64,000 bases of DNA from Thermoflavifilum thermophilum (GTDB lineage Bacteria; Bacteroidota; Bacteroidia; Chitinophagales; Chitinophagaceae), in contig NZ_FPCJ01000001.1 in assembly GCF_900116565.1 (NCBI RefSeq), positions 2,662,540-2,726,539 on the forward strand, in the 5' to 3' direction. A program made the position numbers and the translations under genes. The notes under the pieces are model-generated. The model was not told the origin of the DNA, ran no database searches, and was given only the letters and a program-made list of their open reading frames with translations. Position 1 is the first letter of the stretch; each line of letters opens with the position of its first letter. Positions 1-9,047 of the stretch are shown piece after piece.

Positions 1-51
1 ATACGCCTAACTTACAGATTCATTCATGGATCAAGGTCATCTGATCGTCAA

Positions 52-573
52 TTATCCATTCCATTTCTGTTGTATTTTGAGGGTTTTCTCAATCACATCC
101 CTTACACATCCTTCACCGCCTTTTAGTGGAGAGATATAAAAAGCCATTTGTTTTATATCATCCGCAGCATCGGCCGGACAAACAGGCAATCCTATCCGTT
201 GCATAACCGGTAAATCAGGCATATCATCTCCCATATACAACACAGAATCCGATTGTAAACCACGCTGCTGCAGATATTGTTCCACACAACTCAACTTATC
301 GCTGATGGTTGTAAAAATATCTTCAATTCCCAGATAATGCAGCCGGGCTACAACTGCCTGCGATGCTCTGCCAGTAACAACCGCTACTTGATAACCTTTT
401 TTCACTGCCAGCTGAAGGGCATAACCATCTCGGATATGCATCTGGCAAATGTGTTCCCCGTTTTCTGTGAGCCATAGTTTTCCATCAGTCATCACGCCAT
501 CTACATCAAATATAAACGTGCGGATATTTGCAAATAACTGCAACAATGTTTCTGTGGTAATAGATTTATGCAT
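52..573 (-). CDS. kdsC: KdsC-type 3-deoxy-D-manno-octulosonate 8-phosphate phosphatase
   Basis: Small HAD-superfamily phosphatase of 173 residues without a cap domain, the usual KdsC size. Family knowledge: it removes phosphate from KDO-8-phosphate in the cytoplasm during lipopolysaccharide inner-core synthesis. Visible motifs are FDVDGVMTDG with the nucleophile Asp23 and acid/base Asp25, the VVTGR segment (motif II), and MGDDMPD (motif III, metal binding). The start codon overlaps the end of the upstream DUF2520 gene by 8 nt, so the two are probably cotranscribed. KdsC is distinguished from larger HAD enzymes by its short length and the ISPLKGGEGCVRDVIE tail. Confidence 0.9.
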   Translation of the reverse strand: MHKSITTETLLQLFANIRTFIFDVDGVMTDGKLWLTENGEHICQMHIRDGYALQLAVKKGYQVAVVTGRASQAVVARLHYLGIEDIFTTISDKLSCVEQYLQQRGLQSDSVLYMGDDMPDLPVMQRIGLPVCPADAADDIKQMAFYISPLKGGEGCVRDVIEKTLKIQQKWNG

Positions 574-1330
574 CGGAATAAAGTTTTCTGATCTGATCAG
601 TAAATACGCGGTATAGCTCGAGCAGTGCAGGATGATCAGCTAACATTTGCTCATGCATTTGGATAGTTTGCTGATCGTTTCGTTTTGCCGGACCGGTTTG
701 CTGGCTGAAGGGTGGATCATCAACAATTTTCGTGATGGTTTCATGCAACAAAGGCATGAGCAGATCGAAAGCAAGCTGATGCGTTTCACAAAACCATTTT
801 ACCTGTGATAATAAATAATAAACAAAGTTATTTGTATAAACCGCTGCCAGATGATATTGTTTGCGTTTGGCAGAATCTATTTCCAGGATGTTGTTGCTAA
901 TATGAGCTGCAAGCAAGCGGATTAGCTGCCTGGCTTCCGGATTACTGGCTTCTATGAGCACAGGAAATGCATGCCTGACGGGAATACCCGTACGTATGGT
1001 TTGCAGGGGATAAATAACTCCGTAATGAGAAGATATTTCCTGCAAAACCTTCATGGACACGGATCCCGAGGTGTGTACAACGAGTTGATGAGATAATCTT
1101 AACTTTGCAGCTATTTCGGTTAATGTATCATCATTTACAGCCAGTATGCATGCATCTGCATCAGGTGGGATTTCATCAAAATGGGTGCCGTAGCTGGCCT
1201 GAAATGCATGAGCCAATGCACTGGCGTGTGCCGGATTCCGACTGATGATCCGGATGATTTGATGTGACCCCGACCAACAGGAGGCAAAAAAATGAGCTAT
1301 ATTTCCCGAACCTATGATAACCAATCGCAT
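566..1330 (-). CDS. Rossmann-fold DUF2520 family protein
   Basis: 254 residues with an N-terminal NAD(P)-binding signature GSGNIAHFF, followed by a C-terminal helical half typical of the Rossmann-like/DUF2520 pair, a layout similar to pyrroline-5-carboxylate and ketopantoate reductases. HTSGSVSMKVL and YPLQTIR are segments characteristic of the family. The substrate is not known to me. It is translationally coupled to kdsC (8-nt overlap) and transcribed away from topA, so the 210-bp gap to topA must carry both promoters. Confidence 0.75.
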   Translation of the reverse strand: MRLVIIGSGNIAHFFASCWSGSHQIIRIISRNPAHASALAHAFQASYGTHFDEIPPDADACILAVNDDTLTEIAAKLRLSHQLVVHTSGSVSMKVLQEISSHYGVIYPLQTIRTGIPVRHAFPVLIEASNPEARQLIRLLAAHISNNILEIDSAKRKQYHLAAVYTNNFVYYLLSQVKWFCETHQLAFDLLMPLLHETITKIVDDPPFSQQTGPAKRNDQQTIQMHEQMLADHPALLELYRVFTDQIRKLYSDA

Positions 1331-1540
1331 GACATCCTGTTAAAGCTGTAAATTTTTAGTGCTGTAAATTTACGCACAGAGCGAGCAGAAACAGTAAGCA
1401 GCGTTAAAAAAAATCAAATAACACAACGTAAGCTGTCAGTTTTTTGCTATATTTTTATAATCATCATATTATTTTTCTATACTTGCAGAATTCGGAAACT
1501 GATTGTGTTGTTCGGTACATACAGAAAATAAAACAGCGTT

Positions 1541-3895
1541 ATGGCAAAAAATTTACTGATTGTGGAATCACCGGCAAAGGCAAAAACCATTCAGAAAATA
1601 CTGGGTGATGAGTTTGAAATCAAATCCTGCTTTGGCCATATTCGCGATCTGGATAAAGAAGAGATGGGTGTGGACATTGAGCGTAACTATCAGCCCATTT
1701 ATGTGATTCCGCCTGAGAAGAAAAAGATTGTGGAAGATTTGAAAAAACTTGCACAAAAAGCAAAGGAAGTGTGGCTTGCGACGGATGAAGATCGCGAGGG
1801 TGAGGCTATTTCCTGGCATCTGGCAGAGGTGCTGGGTTTGGACCCGCTTACCACGAAGCGTATTGTGTTTCATGAAATCACCAAACCCGCCATCGAAAAG
1901 GCTGTTCAGCAGCCCCGGACCATTGATATGAATCTGGTGAATGCCCAGCAGGCACGTCGGGTATTGGACAGGCTTGTGGGTTTTGAGCTTTCTCCCCTGC
2001 TTTGGCGCAAGGTCAGCATGAAAAATGCGCTTTCTGCCGGTCGCGTACAATCGGTAGCTGTGCGGCTGATTGTGGAGCGGGAGCGCGAAATTCAGGCCTT
2101 TAAGCCCGAAAGCAGTTTTCAGGTTGAGGCCATATTTTCAGCTCCAGATGCCCGTGGAAAAGAATGGAATTTTAAAGCTGTCGGACAAAACAAAATACCG
2201 AGTGCAGAAGAGGCGCGTAATTTCCTGAATTCCTGTGCAGGTGCCCGGTATGAAGTGAAGGACATTGAAATCAAGCCCGCCAAAAGAAGTCCGGCCCCGC
2301 CTTTTACGACATCAACGCTCCAACAGGAGGCCAGCCGCAAATTGGGCTATTCGGTTGCCAAGACCATGTTACTGGCCCAAAAACTCTATGAAAACGGTCA
2401 GATTACCTACATGCGTACTGATTCCGTAAATCTTTCGGATACAGCGCATGAAGCTATTCGCAACGTCATTCACCAGCAATACGGCAAGGATTATTATCAG
2501 CATCGGGTATTTAAAAATAAAAATGAAAACGCGCAGGAAGCCCATGAAGCCATCCGACCAACAGATATGAATGTGGTTACCATTCCCGATGCAGATACCC
2601 GCAAACTATATGAACTCATCTGGAAGCGTACTGTAGCCAGCCAGATGAGCGACGCACAGCTGGAAAAAACCATTGTGCATATTGGTATTTCCACATCTGC
2701 ATACGAGTTGATTGCAACCGGAGAAGTACTGAAATTCGATGGATTCCTGAAAGTGTATCTGGAAGGCAAAGATGATGATGAACATGAAAATGAAGAAGCG
2801 GCCGGCATGCTCCCACCCATGCAAAAAGGTCAGGTGCTTCGCCTGGTTTCACTTCAGGCTGTTGAAAAATTTACACGTCCGCCGGCCCGTTATACAGAAG
2901 CCAGCCTGGTGAAAAAGCTGGAAGAGTTAGGCATTGGCAGGCCTTCAACCTATGCTCCTATCATCTCCACCATCCAGAAAAGAAAATATGTGGAAAAACG
3001 AGATAAGGAGGGTACGCCCAGGCCTTACCGCATTTTTGCACTACAGGGCAATGAAATTTCTGAGCAGGTAGCAGAAGAAATCGTTGGAGCTGAAAAAGGA
3101 AAATTATTTCCCACGGATCTGGGTATGCTGGTGACTGATTTTCTGAATCAATATTTTGAAAACATCATGGATTATGGCTTCACGGCAAAAATTGAAGAGG
3201 AATTCGATGAAATAGCCCGTGGGCGCAAGCCATGGAACCAGATGATTGATCAGTTTTACAAGCCTTTCCACCAGGAAGTGGAAAAAACACTTGAAACAGC
3301 TGAAAAAGTAAAAGGCGAACGCTATCTGGGTGATGATCCCCAAACCGGTAAGCCCGTGTATGCCCGCATGGGACGTTACGGACCTATGGTGCAGATTGGC
3401 CAGGCCGACGGGCAGGAAAAACCCCGGTTTGCCAAACTCAAAAAAGAACAAAGCATTGAAACCATTACCCTGGAAGAAGCCCTTGAACTTTTCAAATTGC
3501 CACGCAGCATTGGCGAAATAGATGGAAAAGAAGTAGTGATCAACATCGGCAGGTATGGACCGTATGCATTATACGACGGTAAATTCTATTCCCTGCGCAA
3601 AGACATGGATCCCTACACCGTGGAGCTGGATGAAGTGGCCGCCTGGATTGCCGAAAAACAAGCTGATTCCGATAAAAAAATTATCAAACAGTTTGAAGGT
3701 TCCGATATTCAGATTTTGCGCGGGCCCTACGGACCTTATCTGAAAAAAGGCAATCAGAATTATCGTTTGCCAAAGGAATGGCAAGATAAGCCGGAACAAC
3801 TTACCCTGGAAATCTGCGAGCAGATTATCCAATCCACTCCGGCATCTGGCAAAACCAGAAGGGCCGCAAGAAGGAATACGCCTTCAAAAAAATAA
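1541..3895 (+). CDS. topA: DNA topoisomerase I
   Basis: Type IA topoisomerase of 784 residues that relaxes negative supercoils through a 5'-phosphotyrosine link. The Toprim domain starts at once (IVESPAKAKTI with the catalytic Glu9; acidic DEDREGEAI near residue 80). The active-site Tyr is Y290 in ITYMRTDS. The C-terminus has no four-cysteine zinc fingers; instead it carries repeated RYGPM/RYGPY/PYGPY modules (about residues 605-770), the C-terminal repeat form common in Bacteroidota. The Lys/Arg-rich tail probably contacts DNA. It is followed 17 nt later by the SirB1-like gene on the same strand. Confidence 0.96.
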   Translation: MAKNLLIVESPAKAKTIQKILGDEFEIKSCFGHIRDLDKEEMGVDIERNYQPIYVIPPEKKKIVEDLKKLAQKAKEVWLATDEDREGEAISWHLAEVLGLDPLTTKRIVFHEITKPAIEKAVQQPRTIDMNLVNAQQARRVLDRLVGFELSPLLWRKVSMKNALSAGRVQSVAVRLIVEREREIQAFKPESSFQVEAIFSAPDARGKEWNFKAVGQNKIPSAEEARNFLNSCAGARYEVKDIEIKPAKRSPAPPFTTSTLQQEASRKLGYSVAKTMLLAQKLYENGQITYMRTDSVNLSDTAHEAIRNVIHQQYGKDYYQHRVFKNKNENAQEAHEAIRPTDMNVVTIPDADTRKLYELIWKRTVASQMSDAQLEKTIVHIGISTSAYELIATGEVLKFDGFLKVYLEGKDDDEHENEEAAGMLPPMQKGQVLRLVSLQAVEKFTRPPARYTEASLVKKLEELGIGRPSTYAPIISTIQKRKYVEKRDKEGTPRPYRIFALQGNEISEQVAEEIVGAEKGKLFPTDLGMLVTDFLNQYFENIMDYGFTAKIEEEFDEIARGRKPWNQMIDQFYKPFHQEVEKTLETAEKVKGERYLGDDPQTGKPVYARMGRYGPMVQIGQADGQEKPRFAKLKKEQSIETITLEEALELFKLPRSIGEIDGKEVVINIGRYGPYALYDGKFYSLRKDMDPYTVELDEVAAWIAEKQADSDKKIIKQFEGSDIQILRGPYGPYLKKGNQNYRLPKEWQDKPEQLTLEICEQIIQSTPASGKTRRAARRNTPSKK

Positions 3896-3912
3896 ATTTA
3901 TCTTTGTTGGGT

Positions 3913-4797
3913 ATGGCCGATGAAAGAGAAATCAATGCTTTGCTGCATCTGCTCGATGATCCGGATCAGGAAGTATTCGATACGGTAGCTGATCGGCTTG
4001 TGCATCTGGGTAAAGAGATTATTCCAAGTCTGGAATCAGTCTGGGAAAACACTCCCAACGAAGCCATCCAGGAACGCATTGAATGGCTTATTCATCGGGT
4101 GCATCTCCAGGAATTGCTTGCAGCTATGAAGGCTTGGGCCGGCCAACCCGATGATTTGCTTAAAGGTTCATTGTTGGTTGATAAATATCAATATCCTGAT
4201 CTTGCAGAAGAACAGGTACTTAAAAGTATTGAGAAATTAAAACGCAATATCTGGCTGGAGCTGAATAACTATCTCACACCTGTCGAACAGATCAATGTGA
4301 TGAATGGCATGCTGTACAGTTATTTCGGCATTAAGGGAATTGAAAGCACCGACAAGCAGTACAGGCAAAAGAATCATTTCTTTATCCATCAGCTGGTTGA
4401 AAGCAGAAAAGGAAGTTCCATTATCATCGGCATCTTATATCAGTATCTGTGTGAAAAACTGGATATTCCCGTAAAAGCTGTACAGATTCCACAGCAATAT
4501 GTACTGGCTTATTTTGAAATGGAAGATGCTCCGTGGTTATATGCCAGAACGCCTTCGCCACAAAGCCGGATTCAGTTTTTCATTGATCCTGTTCAGGGAC
4601 AAATTTATTCGCACAAAGATATTGAAACCTATCTCAAACGCATAGATGCCGTAGAAACAGACCGATATTACGAACCTCTCAGCAACAAGCAAATCATTCA
4701 GAAGCTGATTCGTGAACTGGCAAAATGTTATCCGCAAAGTGAATACCCCAACCGCAGGTATGAATTATATCATCTGGCGGCTTTGCTGGATGATTGA
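3913..4797 (+). CDS. SirB1-family transglutaminase-like protein
   Basis: About 294 residues. The first ~100 residues are helical and HEAT-like (LLDDPDQEVFDTVADRLVHLG). The rest matches the SirB1/transglutaminase-like core 2 family, seen in NHFFIHQLVESRKGSSIIIG and LDIPVKAVQIPQQYVLAYF. This core lacks an obvious catalytic Cys, so enzymatic activity is doubtful; the role is unknown. A TTG at 3904 extends the frame by three codons, but ATG 3913 is the more natural start. It lies directly after topA and is convergent with lolA, their ends abutting at 4797/4798. Confidence 0.7.
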   Translation: MADEREINALLHLLDDPDQEVFDTVADRLVHLGKEIIPSLESVWENTPNEAIQERIEWLIHRVHLQELLAAMKAWAGQPDDLLKGSLLVDKYQYPDLAEEQVLKSIEKLKRNIWLELNNYLTPVEQINVMNGMLYSYFGIKGIESTDKQYRQKNHFFIHQLVESRKGSSIIIGILYQYLCEKLDIPVKAVQIPQQYVLAYFEMEDAPWLYARTPSPQSRIQFFIDPVQGQIYSHKDIETYLKRIDAVETDRYYEPLSNKQIIQKLIRELAKCYPQSEYPNRRYELYHLAALLDD

Positions 4798-5466
4798 TCA
4801 GGTTCTCAGATCCACCACACTTATACCCGGATGCAATTTGGGATTGAAGGTGAAAGTTTGCTCAGTCACTTTTACGTTGGGTGTAAATTGCTGAATGCTG
4901 TACACATAATGAACTCCGCTCTTGTCGTAAATTTCAGCCTTCACGATTTGTTTCTTTGCTTTATCAATGGTTAAATCAACCCGGAAGAAAGATTTGGATT
5001 TATCAAAAGGTGTCATTTCAATATGTTGATACACACGGCCATTTGCACGCGTATCGGGCATCAGGCGATAAAGAAAGTCCTGATCATAGAAATTGGTAAA
5101 TAAACGCGTGGGCGAAATCATACTATTGTCGGGCGAATAGCGATTAATCTGCACTTCATTGGTTTCTTTGCTGTAATTCCAGGTGGTTGTACCATCACAG
5201 ATCAGCACCTGGCCACCGATTTCGATGTGGTAAGCATTCCCCTGCAGAATGGCCACACCGTTTCGCTGATCGGCAACTTTCCCATCGGGATTGATGACCT
5301 GCAATTTAAAGGTAGCTTTGATGGAATGATAAGTTTTGTATTGTTTACTCAGCGCATCCAATACAGCTTTTGCTTTGGGATCACTTTGTCCGTAAGGAGT
5401 CATCTGCTGGGCATAACCCGTTGCTGCCAGTGTAATTCCGATTAACAACCATGCACAGAATTTCAT
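4798..5466 (-). CDS. lolA: Outer-membrane lipoprotein carrier protein LolA
   Basis: 222 residues with a cleavable signal peptide (MKFCAWLLIGITLAATGYAQ). The body fits the LolA fold: KAKAVLDALSKQYKTYHSIKATFKL at the N-terminus, then beta-rich sequence and a pro-rich LHPGISVVDLRT end. Family knowledge: LolA ferries lipoproteins across the periplasm. It lies 22 nt downstream of ftsK on the same strand, a pairing often seen in Bacteroidota, so it is probably transcribed with ftsK. Confidence 0.85.
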   Translation of the reverse strand: MKFCAWLLIGITLAATGYAQQMTPYGQSDPKAKAVLDALSKQYKTYHSIKATFKLQVINPDGKVADQRNGVAILQGNAYHIEIGGQVLICDGTTTWNYSKETNEVQINRYSPDNSMISPTRLFTNFYDQDFLYRLMPDTRANGRVYQHIEMTPFDKSKSFFRVDLTIDKAKKQIVKAEIYDKSGVHYVYSIQQFTPNVKVTEQTFTFNPKLHPGISVVDLRT

Positions 5467-5488
5467 ATGAACTGTTTTTCTTTGTTGT

Positions 5489-8011
5489 TTACAATATTTT
5501 CTGCAAAAATTGTTCTAATTCAGCTTCCGTTTTGATTAATACTTCCCGGCTTTTGCTACCCATGCTGGGACCTACGATGCCAGCGGCTTCGAGCTGATCC
5601 ATCAAACGGCCGGCGCGATTGTAACCCAGCTTCATTCTGCGTTGTAGCAAGGATGTAGAGCCTTGTTGGGTAGCCACGATGATGCGGGCAGCCTCTTCAA
5701 ACAACGGATCCCGATCAGCCTGTTGCAGGGAGTTAAGCTGATTTTCTTTCTCATCCTCGTATTCGGGCAACAGATAAGCTTCGGTATATCCTCGCTGGCG
5801 ACCAATGAATTCCACTACCCGTTCTACTTCAGGAGTATCCACGAAAGCGCATTGCAATCGCACAATATCGCCATAATAGGCAATCAGCATATCGCCCTTG
5901 CCCACCAGCTGTTCAGCACCACCTGTATCCAGAATAGTCCGGGAATCTACTTTTGAACTTACCTTAAAAGCAATGCGTACGGAAAAATTGGCTTTGATGA
6001 TACCCGTGATGATGTTCACGGAAGGCCGCTGGGTGGCAATAATCAAATGAATACCCACGGCACGTGCCAGTTGTGCCAGTCGGGCAATGGGCATTTCGAT
6101 TTCCTTGCCAGCCGTCATGATCAGATCTGCAAATTCATCAATCACCAACACAATAAACGGCAGAAAACGATGTCCTTTTTCCGGATTCAGTTTCCGGTGC
6201 ACAAACTTTTCGTTGTATTCCCTGATGTTGCGCGCCCCGGCCTCCTTCAGCAAATCATACCGGATATCCATTTCAATGCACAACGCATTGAGCGTGTGAA
6301 TGGCTTTTTTGGTATCGGTGATGATAGCCTCTTCTTCTCCAGGCAGTTTGGCCAGAAAATGTTTTTCAATGGTTCGGTATAATGAAAGCTCTACTTTTTT
6401 CGGATCAATCAATACCAGCTTGAGTTGAGACGGATGTTTCTTGTACAGCAGCGAAACCAGGATGGCATTGATGCCGACCGATTTACCCTGTCCGGTTGCA
6501 CCAGCCATCAGCAGATGAGGCATGGTGGTGAGATCCACAATAAAGTTTTCATTATCAATTTTTTTACCCAAAGCTATGGGTAACTGCATATTGGTGCGCT
6601 GAAATTTCTCGGATGCCAGCAATGTGCGGATGGATACCGTAGCTTTTTTCTCATTGGGTACTTCAATACCTATGGTACCTTTTCCGGGAATGGGTGCTAT
6701 GATTCGGATTCCCAGGGCTGAAAGACTCAGGGCAATATCATCTTCCAGATTTTTGATACGTGAAATACGCACACCGGCTGCGGGTACTATTTCATACAGG
6801 GTAACCGTAGGACCAACGGTAGCGGTGATTTTACGAATATCAATATCGTAGTTTTTCAGGGTGTTGATGATTTGTTCTTTATTTTTTTTCAGTTCCTCGT
6901 TGTCCTGTATGATGGTTTCAGCGCCATGATCATCCAACAGATCGAGGGAAGGATATTGATAATCGCGCAGGTCGAGGGTTGGCTCATAAGGTTGCTGGGT
7001 CAGTCTGGCAGCTGCTTCTGGTTGTGGTGCATCGTCTTTCACGGGAGGTTTGATTTCCAGTTCCACATCGTGTTTTGCTGCGGAGGTGGTAGCAGCAGGT
7101 GAAGATGGATGGGGTATCACTGGTTTCTCTTCTGCTTCCAGTTGCGAAGCCTGTTCCGGTTTTTCAATCAGCTGCAAATCTTCGTTTTGCTGTTGCATCT
7201 GCTTGCCCAGCCATTCGTTGATGGTTGGTGCTGTAGGTGCAGATGCGAATGTTGTTGCTTGAACAGGCTCTTCTGTCTGCTCTGTATGCAGCTCCTGTTG
7301 GGGCGTTTTAGGAGAAGGAAGCGTAATATCTACATTGAATTTCCAAACCAGATAGCCAACGGCTGTCAAAATGAGTAAAATAAACGTACCCAATGCACCA
7401 ATGAGGTGAATCAGATAATCGCTGATGAAGGTGCCCAATGCTCCTGCAAAGGGAAATCCGCTGTAGTTAAATATTTGCATCAGAAAACCAGCAGCAGTGG
7501 AAACATACAGAATACCCAATACAATGAAAAAAATCTGAGATGAAATACGAAATACCCTTCTGCCCACCAGCAGGTTTACCCCAATAATGAAAAACAAATA
7601 ACACAGAAAGTAGGAAGCTATGCCAATTTCTTCATAAAAAAAGAAATGGCTGATATAGGCTCCCAGCCTGCCTAACAGATTCTGCACTGTTGCCTCATTG
7701 TTCAGCAGGATGTGATACGAAAGAGAGAATATTTTATCCTGATCTTCTTTCCAGGTGAAGAGATAGGAAGTAAAAGCAATGAATAAAAAAATGCAGATAA
7801 GCCAGCTGAAGATAGCCAGCAGCTTGTGATTGCGTTTGGGTAATGAGGTGTTTTTCGTATTTTCTTTTGATGCAGATGATTTTGCAGGCGTTTTTTCTTT
7901 TTTGGGATTCTTGCGCATCTGTTTTTTACCGGCAGCTTCTTTTTTCAGATCAGCTGCTGTCGGCTGGGAAGGTAATTGCTCTGATTTTAACCGATTTTTT
8001 CCCATAATCAT
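5489..8011 (-). CDS. ftsK: FtsK/SpoIIIE DNA translocase
   Basis: About 840 residues. A Lys-rich N-terminus precedes four predicted membrane segments, a Pro/Glu/Gln-rich linker (roughly 245-365), and the motor domain with Walker A GATGQGKSVG, Walker B VLVIDEFADL and IIATQRPSVN. The C-terminal winged-helix gamma domain (TSLLQRRMKLGYNRAGRLMDQ) recognises polar chromosomal sites in known FtsK proteins. Function by family: pumping the chromosome terminus at the division septum. Starts are possible at GTG 8020, ATG 8011 and ATG 8005; I chose the first ATG. lolA follows closely. Confidence 0.94.
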   Translation of the reverse strand: MIMGKNRLKSEQLPSQPTAADLKKEAAGKKQMRKNPKKEKTPAKSSASKENTKNTSLPKRNHKLLAIFSWLICIFLFIAFTSYLFTWKEDQDKIFSLSYHILLNNEATVQNLLGRLGAYISHFFFYEEIGIASYFLCYLFFIIGVNLLVGRRVFRISSQIFFIVLGILYVSTAAGFLMQIFNYSGFPFAGALGTFISDYLIHLIGALGTFILLILTAVGYLVWKFNVDITLPSPKTPQQELHTEQTEEPVQATTFASAPTAPTINEWLGKQMQQQNEDLQLIEKPEQASQLEAEEKPVIPHPSSPAATTSAAKHDVELEIKPPVKDDAPQPEAAARLTQQPYEPTLDLRDYQYPSLDLLDDHGAETIIQDNEELKKNKEQIINTLKNYDIDIRKITATVGPTVTLYEIVPAAGVRISRIKNLEDDIALSLSALGIRIIAPIPGKGTIGIEVPNEKKATVSIRTLLASEKFQRTNMQLPIALGKKIDNENFIVDLTTMPHLLMAGATGQGKSVGINAILVSLLYKKHPSQLKLVLIDPKKVELSLYRTIEKHFLAKLPGEEEAIITDTKKAIHTLNALCIEMDIRYDLLKEAGARNIREYNEKFVHRKLNPEKGHRFLPFIVLVIDEFADLIMTAGKEIEMPIARLAQLARAVGIHLIIATQRPSVNIITGIIKANFSVRIAFKVSSKVDSRTILDTGGAEQLVGKGDMLIAYYGDIVRLQCAFVDTPEVERVVEFIGRQRGYTEAYLLPEYEDEKENQLNSLQQADRDPLFEEAARIIVATQQGSTSLLQRRMKLGYNRAGRLMDQLEAAGIVGPSMGSKSREVLIKTEAELEQFLQKIL

Positions 8012-8083
8012 TTGCCTCACAAAGATACCCTGAGATTTTGATACATGTGGGTTGCCTTTTGCGAAAGTATCTGCTTCATGAAA

Positions 8084-8488
8084 TTATATTTTCAGCACAG
8101 AAACAGCAAGAAAAATCCAGCCCAATATAAAACACAGACCTCCGATGGGTGTAAGTATCCCTATCCACCATGGAACTGACAGATGTTGGCATTGCAGGGA
8201 AATAATTACATACAATGAACCGCAAAACAGAATCAGTCCGATCAGAAAAGCGTATGCTGAAGCTGATAACCACATCAGCCGGTTTGGATATGATTGGCTA
8301 TATAGCGTCAGCACGCCTGAAGCTAATAGTGCCAGGCTGTGGTAAAACTGATAACGAACAGCCGTTTCATATATGTTCATTTGATCGCTGGAGAGCAGCG
8401 ATTTCAGGATATGTGCGCCGAAAGCACCCAGGGCTACGCTGAGGGCACCGAACAGACAAGAGAGGAATAAGGTGATTTTTGCACTCAT
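8084..8488 (-). CDS. DUF423 small membrane protein
   Basis: About 134 residues with four hydrophobic segments. The start LFGALSVALGAFGAHILKS and the YHSLALL segment are characteristic of the DUF423/YwdK family. The frame is open upstream to 8575, but ATG 8488 gives the conserved start and avoids overlapping aroK, so that start was chosen. The molecular role of this family is not established. It sits 13 nt after aroK on the same strand. Confidence 0.75.
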   Translation of the reverse strand: MSAKITLFLSCLFGALSVALGAFGAHILKSLLSSDQMNIYETAVRYQFYHSLALLASGVLTLYSQSYPNRLMWLSASAYAFLIGLILFCGSLYVIISLQCQHLSVPWWIGILTPIGGLCFILGWIFLAVSVLKI

Positions 8489-8501
8489 AGACACATGTTT
8501 T

Positions 8502-9047
8502 TCAAGGATGAGGATTGGATGCCGTGTATGATCTGGCCATAAGCAGCAACTGATTTTTGAATGCAGGGATATCAATGTGTTCTTCCTGGATGATCAGATG
8601 AGCCTGGCTATAGTAAAGGGTTCGTTGTGCAAGTTTTTCGCGGATCACCGTTTCCAGTTGCGCATCCGGTACCTGAGCAAGCAAAGGTCTGTGCTGCTTT
8701 TCAGGTAGCAGCCGCCTGACCAGCACTTCCACGGGTGGATTAAGCCATACAGTGATGCCCTGTTGTTTCATCCAGCTGGCGTTGTCAGCATGGCAGGGTG
8801 TGCCGCCGCCACAGGCCAGGATAAAAGTTGGTTTGTATTGGAAAGTATGCAGCGTATCTGTTTCCAGAGCCCGGAAACAGGATTCTCCTTTTTCGGCAAA
8901 CAGGGTTGCAATGGTTTTGCCAGTTGCGGCTTCAATTTCTGCATCCAGATCATAAAACGGGATTTGCAGGGCATTTGCAAGAGCCTTGCCCAGGAAGGTT
9001 TTGCCTGAACCCATGAATCCCCACAGAAAAACGCGCATGTTCATCAC
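8502..9047 (-). CDS. aroK: Shikimate kinase
   Basis: 181 residues, the normal shikimate kinase length. It shows the P-loop GFMGSGKT, shikimate-binding Asp in FYDLDAEIE, the ESCFRALE segment with the conserved Arg, and the GGGTPC motif. The LID region RLLPEKQHRPLL is present. Function: ATP-dependent phosphorylation of shikimate on the way to chorismate and aromatic amino acids. It overlaps the upstream acyl-CoA dehydrogenase gene by 4 nt (ATG/stop overlap), so the pair is probably translationally coupled despite unrelated functions. Confidence 0.92.
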   Translation of the reverse strand: MMNMRVFLWGFMGSGKTFLGKALANALQIPFYDLDAEIEAATGKTIATLFAEKGESCFRALETDTLHTFQYKPTFILACGGGTPCHADNASWMKQQGITVWLNPPVEVLVRRLLPEKQHRPLLAQVPDAQLETVIREKLAQRTLYYSQAHLIIQEEHIDIPAFKNQLLLMARSYTASNPHP